A stretch of DNA of 64,000 nt from Moritella dasanensis ArB 0140 (GTDB taxonomy: Bacteria; Pseudomonadota; Gammaproteobacteria; Enterobacterales; Moritellaceae): contig NZ_AKXQ01000012.1 of assembly GCF_000276805.1 (NCBI RefSeq), positions 1-64,000 of the forward strand, read 5' to 3'. The notes under the pieces were generated by a model. That model was given only the letters and a program-made list of their open reading frames with translations, did no database searches and was not told where the DNA came from. Shown here piece by piece: positions 53,116 to 62,692 of the stretch. The position numbers and the translations under genes were made by a program. How positions within the stretch are numbered: position 1 is the stretch's first letter; every line of letters starts with the position of its first letter.

Positions 53116-54214
53116 ATGTTTGAAGTAAATCCAGTAATGAATAAATTAAAGGAGCTGGGCGAACGCGCTGAGCTGCTTCGGGGGTATCTTTGACTACGAT
53201 GCAAGTAAAGAGCGTCTAGAAGAGGTATCTGCGGAATTAGAGTCATCGGAAGTATGGAACAATCCGAAGCGAGCACAAGAATTAGGTAAAGAACGCGCGT
53301 CATTAGAATTGGTCGTAAAAACGATTGATGATTTGGGCACGGGTTGTGATGACGTTGAAGGCTTGGTTGAACTGGCAGTTGAAGCCGAAGACGAAGAAAC
53401 ATTTGCAGAAGCGCAGCATGAAATTATCGGTTTAGAAGCACAGTTGGCTAAACTTGAGTTTCGCCGTATGTTTTCTGGCAAGCAAGATTCAAATGATTGC
53501 TACGTTGATATCCAATCTGGCTCGGGCGGTACTGAAGCGCAAGATTGGGCAAACATGTTACTACGTATGTTCTTACGATGGGGTGAGGCACACAAATTTA
53601 AAGTTGATCTGATTGAAGTATCAGCTGGCGATGTCGCTGGGATCAAAGGCGCGACTATCCGTTTGGGTGGTGAGTATGCTTATGGTTGGTTACGTACCGA
53701 GACCGGTGTACACCGTTTAGTACGTAAATCACCATTTGATTCAAGTGGCCGTCGTCATACATCATTTGCATCGGTATTTGTTTATCCTGAAATTGATGAC
53801 AGCATCGAGATTGACTTGAATCCATCGGATTTACGTATTGACGTTTACCGTGCTTCGGGCGCGGGTGGTCAGCACGTAAATACAACGGAATCAGCGGTAC
53901 GTATTACTCACTTACCCACTAATCTTGTTGTACAATGCCAGAATGATCGTTCGCAACATAAGAATAAAGATGCGGCAATGAAACAAATGCGTGCAAAACT
54001 GTTTGATTATGAAATGCAAAAACAGAACGCAGAGAAACAAATAGCAGAAGACGCTAAATCAGATATCGGTTGGGGCAGTCAGATCCGTTCATACGTTCTG
54101 GATGACTCACGTATTAAAGATTTACGTACTGGTGTTGAAACACGCAATACACAAGCCGTTTTAGACGGTGATTTAGACAAATTTATTGAAGCCAGCCTGA
54201 AATCAGGCCTGTAA
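53116..54214 (+). CDS. prfB: Peptide chain release factor 2, with programmed +1 frameshift
   Basis: RF2 terminates translation at UGA and UAA. The gene reads 25 codons from ATG 53116 to an in-frame TGA (53191-53193), then continues one base later from GAC at 53192, giving 366 residues in all. The shift site has the classical form: a GGGGG Shine-Dalgarno-like run, then TAT CTT TGA C. RF2 shortage thus raises RF2 synthesis. The anticodon-like SPF motif ([12 protein letters not shown]) and catalytic GGQ (SGAGGQHVN) are intact; the residue before SGAGGQ is Ala, as in most bacteria, not the Thr of E. coli K-12. Confidence 0.97.
53176..53194 (+). promoter_or_regulatory. prfB +1 frameshift signal
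   Basis: CGGGGGTATCTTTGAC: an internal Shine-Dalgarno three bases before the slippery CTT, followed by TGA C, the weak stop context conserved in bacterial prfB genes. Confidence 0.95.
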
Positions 54215-54230
54215 AAAATAGGGTTAAACA

Positions 54231-55739
54231 ATGACTGAACAGTTACAAGATGAAAACAAACTGATTGCAGAACGTCGCGCGAAATTAGATCATATCCGCA
54301 CCAACTGTAAAGCAAATGGCCACCCTAACGACTTTCGCGTAAAAGATAAGTCAGCAGATTTACAGGCAGCATTTGGCGAAAAGTCAAAAGAAGAATTAGT
54401 TGAAATGCAGCACGTGGTAAGCATCGCGGGTCGTATCATGGCTAAACGTGGTCCTTTCCTTGCTATCCAAGATACATCTGGTCGCATTCAAGCATACGCA
54501 TCGAAAGACGTGCAAAAAGCACAAAAAGCGGATCTTGGTGGTCTAGACATCGGTGATATCGTTGGTATTACTGGCGCACTAAACAAATCAGGTAAAGGCG
54601 ATCTTTACGTTGAAATGACAGAGTACGTGTTACTAACTAAAGCACTACGTCCGTTACCTGAAAAATTCCACGGTCTAACTGATCAAGAAATGCGTTACCG
54701 TCAGCGTTATGTTGACCTGATCGTAAATGCTGAATCGCGTAATGCATTCATCGTACGTTCTAAGTTAGTAACAGCTATCCGTAACTTCATGATCTCGAAA
54801 GATTACATGGAAGTTGAAACGCCGATGATGCACGTGATCCCAGGTGGTGCAACAGCGCGTCCATTCATCACGCACCATAACGCATTAGACCAAGAAATGT
54901 ACCTACGTGTAGCACCAGAGCTATACCTTAAGCGTTTAGTTGTTGGTGGTTTTGATCGTGTATTCGAAATCAACCGTAACTTCCGTAACGAAGGTTTATC
55001 TCCTCGTCACAACCCAGAATTCACAATGATGGAATTCTACCAAGCTTACTCTGATTACCACGATCTTATGGATTTCACTGAAGAAATGCTAAGCACGGTA
55101 GCCGTTGACGTTCTTGGTGCTACCTCTATGCCTTACGGTGATGATACTGTTGAATTTGGTGGCAAATACACACGTATTAGCATGCTAGATGCAATCAAAC
55201 AGTACAACCCTGAGCACGAAGTTATTCAAGCACTGACTAACGAAGGTGTTCAAGATCGTGAGTTAATGGTTTCTATTGCGAAATCACTACACATGAATGT
55301 TGAGAAATTCTGGACTTGTGGTCAATTACTAGAAGAGATCTTTGGTGAAACAGCTGAACCACAACTGATTCAGCCAACATTCATCACTGGTTACCCAGCG
55401 GACATCTCGCCACTAGCACGTCGTAGCGATGATAACCCATTCTTTACTGACCGTTTCGAGTTCTTTATCGGTGGCCGTGAAGTTGCAAATGGTTTCTCTG
55501 AGCTTAACGATGCACAAGATCAAGACGAACGCTTTAAAGCGCAAGTTAACGCGAAAGATGCGGGTGATGATGAAGCGATGTACTACGATGCAGATTACAT
55601 TACTGCACTAGAGCATGGTTTACCACCAACTGCAGGTCAAGGTATTGGTATCGACCGTTTAGCGATGTTATTTACCAATACACATACTATCCGCGACGTT
55701 ATCTTATTCCCTGCAATGCGTCCGCAAGCAAATAGCTAA
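54231..55739 (+). CDS. lysS: Lysyl-tRNA synthetase, class II
   Basis: A 502-residue class II synthetase charging tRNA-Lys. N-terminal OB-fold anticodon domain (about 60-145), motif 1 around [15 protein letters not shown], motif 2 [20 protein letters not shown]-like segment, and motif 3 [12 protein letters not shown]. EpmA at 25902 is its truncated paralogue. It follows prfB by 16 bases, as in E. coli, so the two are co-transcribed. Confidence 0.97.
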   Translation: MTEQLQDENKLIAERRAKLDHIRTNCKANGHPNDFRVKDKSADLQAAFGEKSKEELVEMQHVVSIAGRIMAKRGPFLAIQDTSGRIQAYASKDVQKAQKADLGGLDIGDIVGITGALNKSGKGDLYVEMTEYVLLTKALRPLPEKFHGLTDQEMRYRQRYVDLIVNAESRNAFIVRSKLVTAIRNFMISKDYMEVETPMMHVIPGGATARPFITHHNALDQEMYLRVAPELYLKRLVVGGFDRVFEINRNFRNEGLSPRHNPEFTMMEFYQAYSDYHDLMDFTEEMLSTVAVDVLGATSMPYGDDTVEFGGKYTRISMLDAIKQYNPEHEVIQALTNEGVQDRELMVSIAKSLHMNVEKFWTCGQLLEEIFGETAEPQLIQPTFITGYPADISPLARRSDDNPFFTDRFEFFIGGREVANGFSELNDAQDQDERFKAQVNAKDAGDDEAMYYDADYITALEHGLPPTAGQGIGIDRLAMLFTNTHTIRDVILFPAMRPQANS

Positions 55740-55784
55740 TTAGTCATTTAATTGATAAATGAGTAAATAGACGAATAGAAAGTA

Positions 55785-55818
55785 AAAAGCCAGTCACGTA
55801 ATGTGACTGGCTTTTTTG
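55785..55818 (+). terminator. Intrinsic terminator after lysS
   Basis: AAAAGCCAGTCAC pairs with GTGACTGGCTTTT around a short loop with T6 following; it also lies after the convergent ygfZ. Confidence 0.9.
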
Positions 55819-55843
55819 TTTACTGCGTTTTATTGTCTGTACG

Positions 55844-56830
55844 TTAGTCAGCTTCTACCAACGAATACGGTAATGGCATGAAGGCCAATGTTGATTCATT
55901 ATCAGTGATTTTAAACACGCTATCAGCTTCAAGATTGTTTGGCAGAATGCTTAAAATTAATTGCACGCCATCGCTATAACGGTAACTTAAGTTTACCTTG
56001 CCACTACTGCGCCAGTTTTCACCGAGTTGCAATTCAATGCTATCACCGCTGTTTACTTCAGTTGCAGTCACACCGCTTAAGATCGCCATTGCGCGTTTAT
56101 TGGTACCACGGTATTTCGCGCGGGCAACGGTTTCTTGGCCTGTGTAACAACCTTTGGTAAAGCTAACGCCATCATAGGCTTGTAAATTAAAAGCTTGTGG
56201 GATCTGCACGCTGCTCATGGCTGCGCTAACAATCGGCGCTGCTGCTAGGATATCAAGTGCATCCCAGAATGAACCGTCATCGGTTGCTGCTTCGGCTAGG
56301 TGTTGGCTAATCTGTTGCAGTGATGCATCACTTTTTTGTAATAACACTAAGAAACGTGGTGTTTCGCCAATCAAGCGCATGACAAAACCATTTGGTAAAT
56401 GAGTCACCGCTTCTTCACCTAGTGTAATGGCAAATGTCTTATTCAACCATTGTTCTGCTTGCTCGCCCGCGATACCGTAAAGGTTACAAAATGCGGAAGC
56501 ATCGGTGAGTTCTACTTTTGAGAATACCGCGTATTTTTTGAGTTCAGGCAGGGTAACTGCCAATGCGTCTTTGCGCATGATGAAATAAAATGAACTGCCT
56601 TTTTTCGCGACTTGGAAGGTTGACCACAGTTTGCCTTTGGGATCGCAATGACCACCCCATGTCGTTTGTTGATCTTCTAAACCCACCAGATCACAAGTCA
56701 ATTGACCTTGTAAATAACTTAAACGCTGCTCGCCTGTTGCAGTCATTAATCCCCAGTGTGATAGCTCGCTTACGATCACATTTGGTAATGCGTCTGTTGA
56801 TGCTAGGGTCAGTTTATTAAATTGCGTCAT
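55844..56830 (-). CDS. ygfZ: tRNA-modifying protein YgfZ (folate-dependent)
   Basis: A 328-residue GcvT-like protein that uses folate in the repair or assembly of certain iron-sulphur enzymes such as MiaB. The hallmark K-G-C-Y-x-GQE motif is present (FTKGCYTGQETVARAKYRG). YLQGQLTCDL near the N-terminus and the NLYGIAGEQA segment fit. It is divergent from sdhE, the standard neighbourhood in gammaproteobacteria. Confidence 0.94.
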   Translation of the reverse strand: MTQFNKLTLASTDALPNVIVSELSHWGLMTATGEQRLSYLQGQLTCDLVGLEDQQTTWGGHCDPKGKLWSTFQVAKKGSSFYFIMRKDALAVTLPELKKYAVFSKVELTDASAFCNLYGIAGEQAEQWLNKTFAITLGEEAVTHLPNGFVMRLIGETPRFLVLLQKSDASLQQISQHLAEAATDDGSFWDALDILAAAPIVSAAMSSVQIPQAFNLQAYDGVSFTKGCYTGQETVARAKYRGTNKRAMAILSGVTATEVNSGDSIELQLGENWRSSGKVNLSYRYSDGVQLILSILPNNLEADSVFKITDNESTLAFMPLPYSLVEAD

Positions 56831-56950
56831 TGTTTACTCTTCTCTGGCTGGTTTTCTCTATGGTAGAGTGAACGCAAGCATTTGTCTTTAGAAGATCTTG
56901 TTTATTTTTATGGTAGAATTAGGGCATGGACAATTAGATAAGGGAAAAAG

Positions 56951-57202
56951 ATGACTAAGTTAGATTCGAAGGCACGTTTACGCTGGGCTTGTCGCCGTGG
57001 CATGCTGGAATTAGATGTATTATTTCGTCCGTTTGTGGATGAAGCTTATGATGATTTGTCAGATGAAGATAAATTACTTTTCCAACGCTTGTTAACAGGC
57101 GAAGATCCAGAGCTATTTGCTTGGGCAATGGGTCATGAAAAATGCGCTGATCCAGAGTTAGCCTATATGATGAATAAAATTGTCTCAAGAGTTAAAGTGT
57201 AA
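56951..57202 (+). CDS. sdhE: FAD assembly factor SdhE
   Basis: An 83-residue helical protein that promotes covalent flavinylation of succinate dehydrogenase and fumarate reductase. The RGxxE motif is present (CRRGMLELDVLF). GEDPELFAWAMGHE is the usual second helix. It overlaps the ygfX start by 23 bases. Confidence 0.95.
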   Translation: MTKLDSKARLRWACRRGMLELDVLFRPFVDEAYDDLSDEDKLLFQRLLTGEDPELFAWAMGHEKCADPELAYMMNKIVSRVKV

Positions 57203-57587
57203 CCTCAGGTTACGCCCGTCTAAATACTGGTTGTTGTTGTGTATCACGATACATAGCACGGTACTCGGTTTGTTATTAAGCTGGCTGACCCTTATCTCAT
57301 TGCAACTGGTTTATAGCGTAGTCATTATTGCTTTGTGCTGTTATCAGTGCAGGCAGCATTGGCTACGTCGTCCCTCGTTGACGTATTTTACCAATGGCTA
57401 TTTGCAGTTTGATACCGACAGCGAATTATGGCTGATAGACAAACGCTCTCGCAGCGCGGATCTGTTTATTCATTTAAGCTATACCCGTCTGGATCATACC
57501 CACCGAAAATCCTTATATATAATGCGTGATGCCATTGACGATAATGATTATCGGCGTTTAGTGCGCACCATTAAAATATTAAACTAG
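57180..57587 (+). CDS. ygfX: YgfX-family membrane protein (CptA)
   Basis: A 135-residue protein with two N-terminal helices (about 17-37 and 40-55) and a soluble basic C-terminal part with a beta-rich ELWLIDKRSRS segment. E. coli YgfX forms a pair with SdhE and has been linked to cell-shape control, though this is debated. The frame opens at a TTG inside sdhE, and no later ATG or GTG gives the conserved start, so the 23-base overlap is probably real. Confidence 0.8.
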   Translation: MSQELKCNLRLRPSKYWLLLCITIHSTVLGLLLSWLTLISLQLVYSVVIIALCCYQCRQHWLRRPSLTYFTNGYLQFDTDSELWLIDKRSRSADLFIHLSYTRLDHTHRKSLYIMRDAIDDNDYRRLVRTIKILN

Positions 57588-57716
57588 TACGAACGATATT
57601 AACGTTAATGCCTACACTTATATTGACGGTTTGGTTTACTTTTTTATTTGAAAAGTATAAATCATTCCCTATCTCTAGCCCCGAATTTTAGCTATCACCG
57701 GTAAATAGTTACCTAC

Positions 57717-58667
57717 TTACTTTGCTCGTTGATACATGCTGTCAAAATGCGGAATGTTATTTTCCCATATTGGCACATCTTCACCGATGATAGATTTGAG
57801 CGTATCTATGAATAATTTCGTTTTGATTGGCGCGTCGCGATGCGGGTATACGGCATAGAAAGTACCGAAATCATTTAAATGAAGTTGGGTCATGATCGGG
57901 ATGAGTTTACCTTCCAATATTTCATTCTCAATCATCTGTGCGGTGACGACTGCCAGCATCTGTCCTGCCATCGCAGTTTGAGTGATCATTTCGACCTCGT
58001 TGACTTTATAAGCGACATTTAATTGCAGTTGCTTACTCTCCTGGTTGTCATCGACGTAACTGAATTTATCGATTAATAATCCCGGAGCACAGTAAACTGC
58101 AGCGGGTAACGCTTCTAACTGTGCAACCGTGTTGATTTCGCCGTGTGTGCTGATGAACGCGGGGGATGCCACAATCAATAACCTATCGCGCGCAATTTTT
58201 CTGGTGATTAAGCTCGAGTTTTTTGGCTTACCGATACGAAAGCCAATATCGAAGCCTTCACTGACGATATCTACAAATCTGTCGTCTAAGCGTAATTCAA
58301 CCGAGACATCTGGATACTTCTGTTGAAATGCTAATACAGCTTGTTGAACATATTGGCGACCAAACAAGGCTGAACTGGTGATCCGTAATATACCACGGGG
58401 TTCGGAATGATAATTTTGTGCCATCCTATGGGTATCATTTAAAAGTGTTCGCAATAGTTTGGCTTGGCTCACCATTTCATTACCAGCGGCAGTTAAAGAG
58501 AGCGAACGTGTTGTTCGATTGAGTAAGCGGACACTTAATTCACTTTCTAATTTGTTTATGTGTTTTGAGATCACTGAGCGATCTACATTTCGTTGTTCGG
58601 ACACCTTCGTAAATGACCCAAGTTCAGCCACTTCAAGTAGCACTAATAACCGACTCGCAAAATCCAT
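57717..58667 (-). CDS. LysR-family regulator, divergent from the enoyl-CoA hydratase
   Basis: A 316-residue LysR protein of the CrgA/AaeR-like branch: MDFASRLLVLLEVAELGSFT, NVDRSVISKHINKLESELSV, LLNRTTRSLSLTAAGNEM, then the effector domain (about 90-295). It is divergent from an enoyl-CoA hydratase-like gene with 133 bases between, the usual place for its operator. The pair is inserted between ygfX and nadB, genes I expect to be adjacent in relatives. Confidence 0.88.
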   Translation of the reverse strand: MDFASRLLVLLEVAELGSFTKVSEQRNVDRSVISKHINKLESELSVRLLNRTTRSLSLTAAGNEMVSQAKLLRTLLNDTHRMAQNYHSEPRGILRITSSALFGRQYVQQAVLAFQQKYPDVSVELRLDDRFVDIVSEGFDIGFRIGKPKNSSLITRKIARDRLLIVASPAFISTHGEINTVAQLEALPAAVYCAPGLLIDKFSYVDDNQESKQLQLNVAYKVNEVEMITQTAMAGQMLAVVTAQMIENEILEGKLIPIMTQLHLNDFGTFYAVYPHRDAPIKTKLFIDTLKSIIGEDVPIWENNIPHFDSMYQRAK

Positions 58668-58800
58668 ATTTACCTTTGTTGCTTTTTTGGCACCAATAAT
58701 ATGTAAATTTAAGTGTTTTTCTTATCTTATGTCAAGTCTATAGTTATACACATTGAAGGGCAGAGCTGATATCGCCCAGTTAAATAAACAGGAAAATACT
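58668..58800. promoter_or_regulatory. Divergent promoter region, LysR and enoyl-CoA hydratase genes
   Basis: 133 AT-rich bases between two divergent starts. CTTATCTTATGTCAAGTCTATAG-like sequence (about 58722-58744) is T/A-rich and asymmetrical; I could not fix a T-N11-A box or -10/-35 pair. Confidence 0.4.
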
Positions 58801-59613
58801 ATGAACAAGTTATCGATTACCCATAACGACGGTATTGCGACGGTGATGATTAACAACCCGCCAGTAAACGTGTTAACGATTGACCTTATAAACGAAGTGA
58901 ATGCGTTGGTGTTATCCCTAAAGGATGACCGTGATACTAAGGTGGTGGTATTTAAGTCGTGTCATGAAGCCTTCTTTTTAGCCCATTTAGATCTGAATGT
59001 CATTAATGGTACGCAGGGCGGGCAGGCGGCATCGATTGAGTTTAATCATATGATCGCCAATATTAAAGCGATGAAGCAAATATCGGTTGCCGTTGTCGAT
59101 GGTGTGGCACGTGGCGGCGGTAATGAATTTGTGATGGCTTGTGATTTAGCTTATGCCACGGAAAACGCAGCATTTGCACAGCCAGAAGTACACGTGAATA
59201 TTCCAACTGGTGGTCAAGGTGCGGTGCAATTTGCGAGAAGAATGGGTAAAAACAAAGCGCTACAAGCATTATTGCTTGGCAATGATTTTACTGCTCAGCA
59301 AGCTGAAACGCTAAATATTATCACTCAGTTTGTACCTAAAGCAGAAATGGAGTCTTTTTTAACGCAAGTACTTGGCGTCATTAGCCAGTTAGAAATTCGC
59401 GATATCGTGATGTATAAAGAAATCATTGCTGCGTCAATCACAGATGAGCAAGCTGGTGCAGAATTGGAATTACGTTATTTCTTAGAAAGAGCGAAAGAAA
59501 ATAAGACGCAAGCGATCATCGGGGCATTTTTAAAGCATGGTGGACAAACTGAGCGTGAAGCAAAAGATATGCCGGGTATCTTTGCTGATACCGCCACTGA
59601 ACTTGGAAAATAA
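58801..59613 (+). CDS. Enoyl-CoA hydratase/isomerase family protein
   Basis: A 270-residue crotonase-fold protein: MNKLSITHNDGIATVMINNP, oxyanion-hole segment AFFLAHLDL (in place of the more usual FCAGADL), GVARGGGNEFVMACDLAYA with the first catalytic Glu, and FAQPEVHVNIPTGGQGAVQF with the second. Because the AGAD stretch is altered, it may hydrate poorly or act as an isomerase or hydrolase on a different acyl-CoA. Start chosen at the ATG with AGGAAA upstream, rather than 16 codons earlier. A terminator follows. Confidence 0.85.
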   Translation: MNKLSITHNDGIATVMINNPPVNVLTIDLINEVNALVLSLKDDRDTKVVVFKSCHEAFFLAHLDLNVINGTQGGQAASIEFNHMIANIKAMKQISVAVVDGVARGGGNEFVMACDLAYATENAAFAQPEVHVNIPTGGQGAVQFARRMGKNKALQALLLGNDFTAQQAETLNIITQFVPKAEMESFLTQVLGVISQLEIRDIVMYKEIIAASITDEQAGAELELRYFLERAKENKTQAIIGAFLKHGGQTEREAKDMPGIFADTATELGK

Positions 59614-59628
59614 CAGTCGGTTAAAATA

Positions 59629-59666
59629 TAAAGCCGCAATCAGTTCATACTGATTGCGGCTTTTTA
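59629..59666. terminator. Terminator between the hydratase gene and nadB
   Basis: AAAGCCGCAATCAG pairs with CTGATTGCGGCTTT around TTCATA, with A-run and T-run flanks; it serves two convergent genes. Confidence 0.9.
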
Positions 59667-59670
59667 GCAA

Positions 59671-61275
59671 CTAAACCTTAGGTTGTAAGATGGTTGGTTC
59701 TGGTTCGTCAAACTGCTCTGGATAATCGAGCGTGTAGTGCAAGCCGCGACTCTCTTTACGGTCGAGGGCACTGCGAATGATCAAGTCTGCCACTGTCACT
59801 AGGTTTCTCAATTCCAGCAAATTATTACTGACGCGGAAGTTACTGTAGTACTCATCAATTTCTTGTTGTAATAAATTCACTCGGCGTAGGGCGCGCTCTA
59901 GACGTTTAGTGGTGCGAACAATACCGACATAATCCCACATGAATAATCGTAGCTCGTGCCAGTTATGCTGGATAATCACTTCTTCATCTGAGTTCGTCAC
60001 TTTACTCTCATCCCAAGCCGGAATGCGGTAATCTTTACGGGTTTTATGTAATTTCGATAAAATATCGTCTGCCGCAGCATGGGCAAATACAATACATTCT
60101 AGCAAAGAGTTACTGGCTAAACGGTTGGCACCATGCAGGCCGGTATAAGCCACTTCACCAATGGCGTATAAGCCACGCATATCAGTTTGACCGGTTAAGT
60201 CCGTCATTACGCCACCACAAGTATAATGTGCCGCGGGTACGGCTGGGATTGGGTCTGTGGTGATATCGATACCTAATTTTAAGCAACGTTCATAAATTGT
60301 TGGGAAGTGACTAATAATAAATTCAGCCGGTTTATGGCTGATATCTAAATACACGCAGTCACTGCCTAAGCGCTTCATTTCAAAATCGATAGCGCGGGCG
60401 ACAATGTCACGCGGGGCTAATTCAGCGCGTTCATCAAAACCGGGCATAAAGCGGGTGCCGTCAGCGTGACGTAAATAAGCGCCTTCACCACGCAGGGCTT
60501 CCGTTAATAAGAAATTCTTAGCATCAGGGTGGAACAAACATGTTGGGTGGAATTGATTAAATTCCATGTTGGCAACACGGCAACCTGCGCGCCAGGCCAT
60601 GGCAATACCGTCACCACTCGACACATCGGGATTACTGGTATATTGATAAACTTTACTGGCGCCACCGGTCGCTAAAATAACAAAGCGTGCTTTAATTACT
60701 TCGACTTTTTCGACTTCACGGTTCCACACATAAGCACCGACAATGCGGTTAGTTGCTTGATTCAGCTGCTTAGTAGAGATCAGGTCAACCGCGTTAAAGC
60801 GTTCCATTAAAGTGATATTGGGATGTTGAGAGACATTATCGATTAGCGTGGTTTGTACTACTTTACCTGTGGCATCTGCGGCGTGCAGGATACGGCGATG
60901 ACTGTGGCCGCCTTCTTTGGTGAGATGATAATGTTGGTCACCATTATCGTCAGCGACCTGATCAAATGGTGCACCTTTGTCGATTAACCAATTCAAGCTG
61001 GTGGCGGCACTGCTGGCGGTAAAATTAACCGTATCTTCATCACATAAGCCTGCACCGGCAATCAAGGTATCGGCGACATGGCCTTCAATACTGTCCGCTT
61101 CATCAAATACCGCGGCGATCCCACCTTGTGCATAAAGGGTTGAACCTTCGGTTAAGCCGCTTTTACTTAACACCATCACTTTAGCGTGATTGGCGAGTTT
61201 CAGTGCCAGAGAGAGTCCTGCGGCACCACTGCCGATAATCAGTACATCGCTTTGGTATTCCGCATTTGTTCTCAT
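59671..61275 (-). CDS. nadB: L-aspartate oxidase NadB
   Basis: A 534-residue flavoprotein that oxidises L-aspartate to iminoaspartate in NAD synthesis. FAD motif [19 protein letters not shown] near the N-terminus, [25 protein letters not shown], and [21 protein letters not shown] are typical. Start taken at the ATG with TGGAAACT before it; a GTG three codons upstream is in frame. It is divergent from rpoE, as in E. coli. Confidence 0.95.
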   Translation of the reverse strand: MRTNAEYQSDVLIIGSGAAGLSLALKLANHAKVMVLSKSGLTEGSTLYAQGGIAAVFDEADSIEGHVADTLIAGAGLCDEDTVNFTASSAATSLNWLIDKGAPFDQVADDNGDQHYHLTKEGGHSHRRILHAADATGKVVQTTLIDNVSQHPNITLMERFNAVDLISTKQLNQATNRIVGAYVWNREVEKVEVIKARFVILATGGASKVYQYTSNPDVSSGDGIAMAWRAGCRVANMEFNQFHPTCLFHPDAKNFLLTEALRGEGAYLRHADGTRFMPGFDERAELAPRDIVARAIDFEMKRLGSDCVYLDISHKPAEFIISHFPTIYERCLKLGIDITTDPIPAVPAAHYTCGGVMTDLTGQTDMRGLYAIGEVAYTGLHGANRLASNSLLECIVFAHAAADDILSKLHKTRKDYRIPAWDESKVTNSDEEVIIQHNWHELRLFMWDYVGIVRTTKRLERALRRVNLLQQEIDEYYSNFRVSNNLLELRNLVTVADLIIRSALDRKESRGLHYTLDYPEQFDEPEPTILQPKV

Positions 61276-61426
61276 AGTTTCCACTCGATTTGTAGTATGC
61301 TGTTAAGACTAACTCTAAGTAGGGCATTATAGGCTGTAAAGCGCTGGCATTAAAAAGATATTTTGATTTATTTAGCCTTATTTTGATTTAATTAGCTTAA
61401 TGGCGTACTTTATTTGGTGTTAAAAC

Positions 61427-61453
61427 GAACTTTTTTTATATCATGTAGTCTGA
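61427..61453 (+). promoter_or_regulatory. Sigma-E promoter of the rpoE operon
   Basis: GAACTT (61427-61432) and TCTGA (61449-61453) stand exactly 16 bases apart, a perfect fit to the sigma-E consensus, 57 bases before the rpoE ATG. This makes the operon autoregulated, as in E. coli. Confidence 0.9.
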
Positions 61454-61510
61454 AAATTACGCATTAGTAATACTAGTGTCATCAGAATAATAAGAGGTTA
61501 TGGGTTACTA

Positions 61511-62089
61511 ATGAGTGCAAAAGAGACGGACTTGCAACTAGTTGAGCGAGTTCAAGGCGGTGACAAGGCCGCATTTAATTTATTGGTGACGAAATACCAA
61601 CAAAAAGTGGCGAACCTGATCTCACGCTATGTATCAGCCAGCGGTGACGTTGCCGATGTGACTCAGGAAGTATTTATTAAAGCCTACCGTGCATTACCTA
61701 ACTTTAGAGGTGATAGTGCGTTTTATACTTGGTTATATCGTATTGCCAGTAATACCGCGAAAAACTATTTAATCGCGCAAAGTAGACGACCACCTGCTAA
61801 TGATATTGATGCCGCAGATGCGGAGTTCTACGACGGTAACGATGGCATGCGCGAGTCATCAACACCAGAGCGTATTATTCTGGCGGAAGAAATGAAAGCG
61901 GTGATTTATTCAGTTATTGACGCACTGCCTGATGAATTACGTACTGCGATAACACTGCGTGAAATGGAAGGTATGAGTTATGACGATATCAGTATTGTCA
62001 TGAGCTGCCCAGTGGGTACTGTTCGCTCACGTATTTTTAGAGCACGTGAAGCGATTGAAGTGAAATTGAAACCCTTACTTCAACAGTAA
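61511..62089 (+). CDS. rpoE: Envelope-stress sigma factor RpoE (sigma-E)
   Basis: A 192-residue ECF sigma factor that directs genes for outer-membrane and periplasmic stress. Region 2 about 20-95 (DVTQEVFIKAYRALPNFRGD, FYTWLYRIASNTAKNYL) and region 4 about 135-185 (LPDELRTAITLREMEGMSYD, CPVGTVRSRIFRAREAI) are complete. It starts the rpoE-rseA-rseB-rseC operon and is transcribed from its own sigma-E promoter. Confidence 0.97.
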   Translation: MSAKETDLQLVERVQGGDKAAFNLLVTKYQQKVANLISRYVSASGDVADVTQEVFIKAYRALPNFRGDSAFYTWLYRIASNTAKNYLIAQSRRPPANDIDAADAEFYDGNDGMRESSTPERIILAEEMKAVIYSVIDALPDELRTAITLREMEGMSYDDISIVMSCPVGTVRSRIFRAREAIEVKLKPLLQQ

Positions 62090-62130
62090 ATCAAACACAG
62101 ATTACGGACGAGTAAATTTAGGTATTAATT

Positions 62131-62679
62131 ATGATAGAAAAAGAACGTTTATCCTCCATTGTAGACAATGAACATATTGATGCAGCATTACTTGATGAGT
62201 TAGGTCAGGATGAAGCATTATCGTCAAGTTGGCAGCATTACCATCTAATTGGTGACGTGATGCGCGGTGAGACTCCAGCAGCGGTTAATTTAGATCTTAC
62301 GCTTGCTATCACTGCGGCTATTGCTGAAGAACCTGCACTGATAATGCCAAAAGAAAGTGCGAACGACAGCTCTTTCTATCAAAAAATGATCCAGCCTTGG
62401 CTAAAAACGGGTGGTCAATTTGCTATTGCGGCGTCGGTTACCTTAATGGTTATTACGGGTGTGCAGTACAGTAATTCCGAAGCACCGATAACAGGGCTTG
62501 AACCAGCGCTAAATGTCATGCCATTTGCCGGTATCGCATCACCAGTGAGCTTGAGTATTGAGTCGCCAGATTCACGTCAAGTTCAGCCTGAGTTTACCGA
62601 TGAAGAAAAAGTAGAACAAGTACGCCGCATCAATGCATTTGTGCTTGATCATCAATTACAAAAACGCATCCAGCAATAA
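62131..62679 (+). CDS. rseA: Anti-sigma-E factor RseA
   Basis: A 182-residue single-pass inner-membrane protein. The cytoplasmic N-terminus (about 1-90) carries the sigma-E-binding helices (ERLSSIVDNEHIDAALLDEL, SWQHYHLIGDVMRGE); one transmembrane helix is at about 98-115 (FAIAASVTLMVITGVQY); the periplasmic tail is recognised by RseB and cut by DegS, then RseP. It follows rpoE by 41 bases. Confidence 0.93.
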   Translation: MIEKERLSSIVDNEHIDAALLDELGQDEALSSSWQHYHLIGDVMRGETPAAVNLDLTLAITAAIAEEPALIMPKESANDSSFYQKMIQPWLKTGGQFAIAASVTLMVITGVQYSNSEAPITGLEPALNVMPFAGIASPVSLSIESPDSRQVQPEFTDEEKVEQVRRINAFVLDHQLQKRIQQ

Positions 62680-62692
62680 TAGTGAGCCAGTA

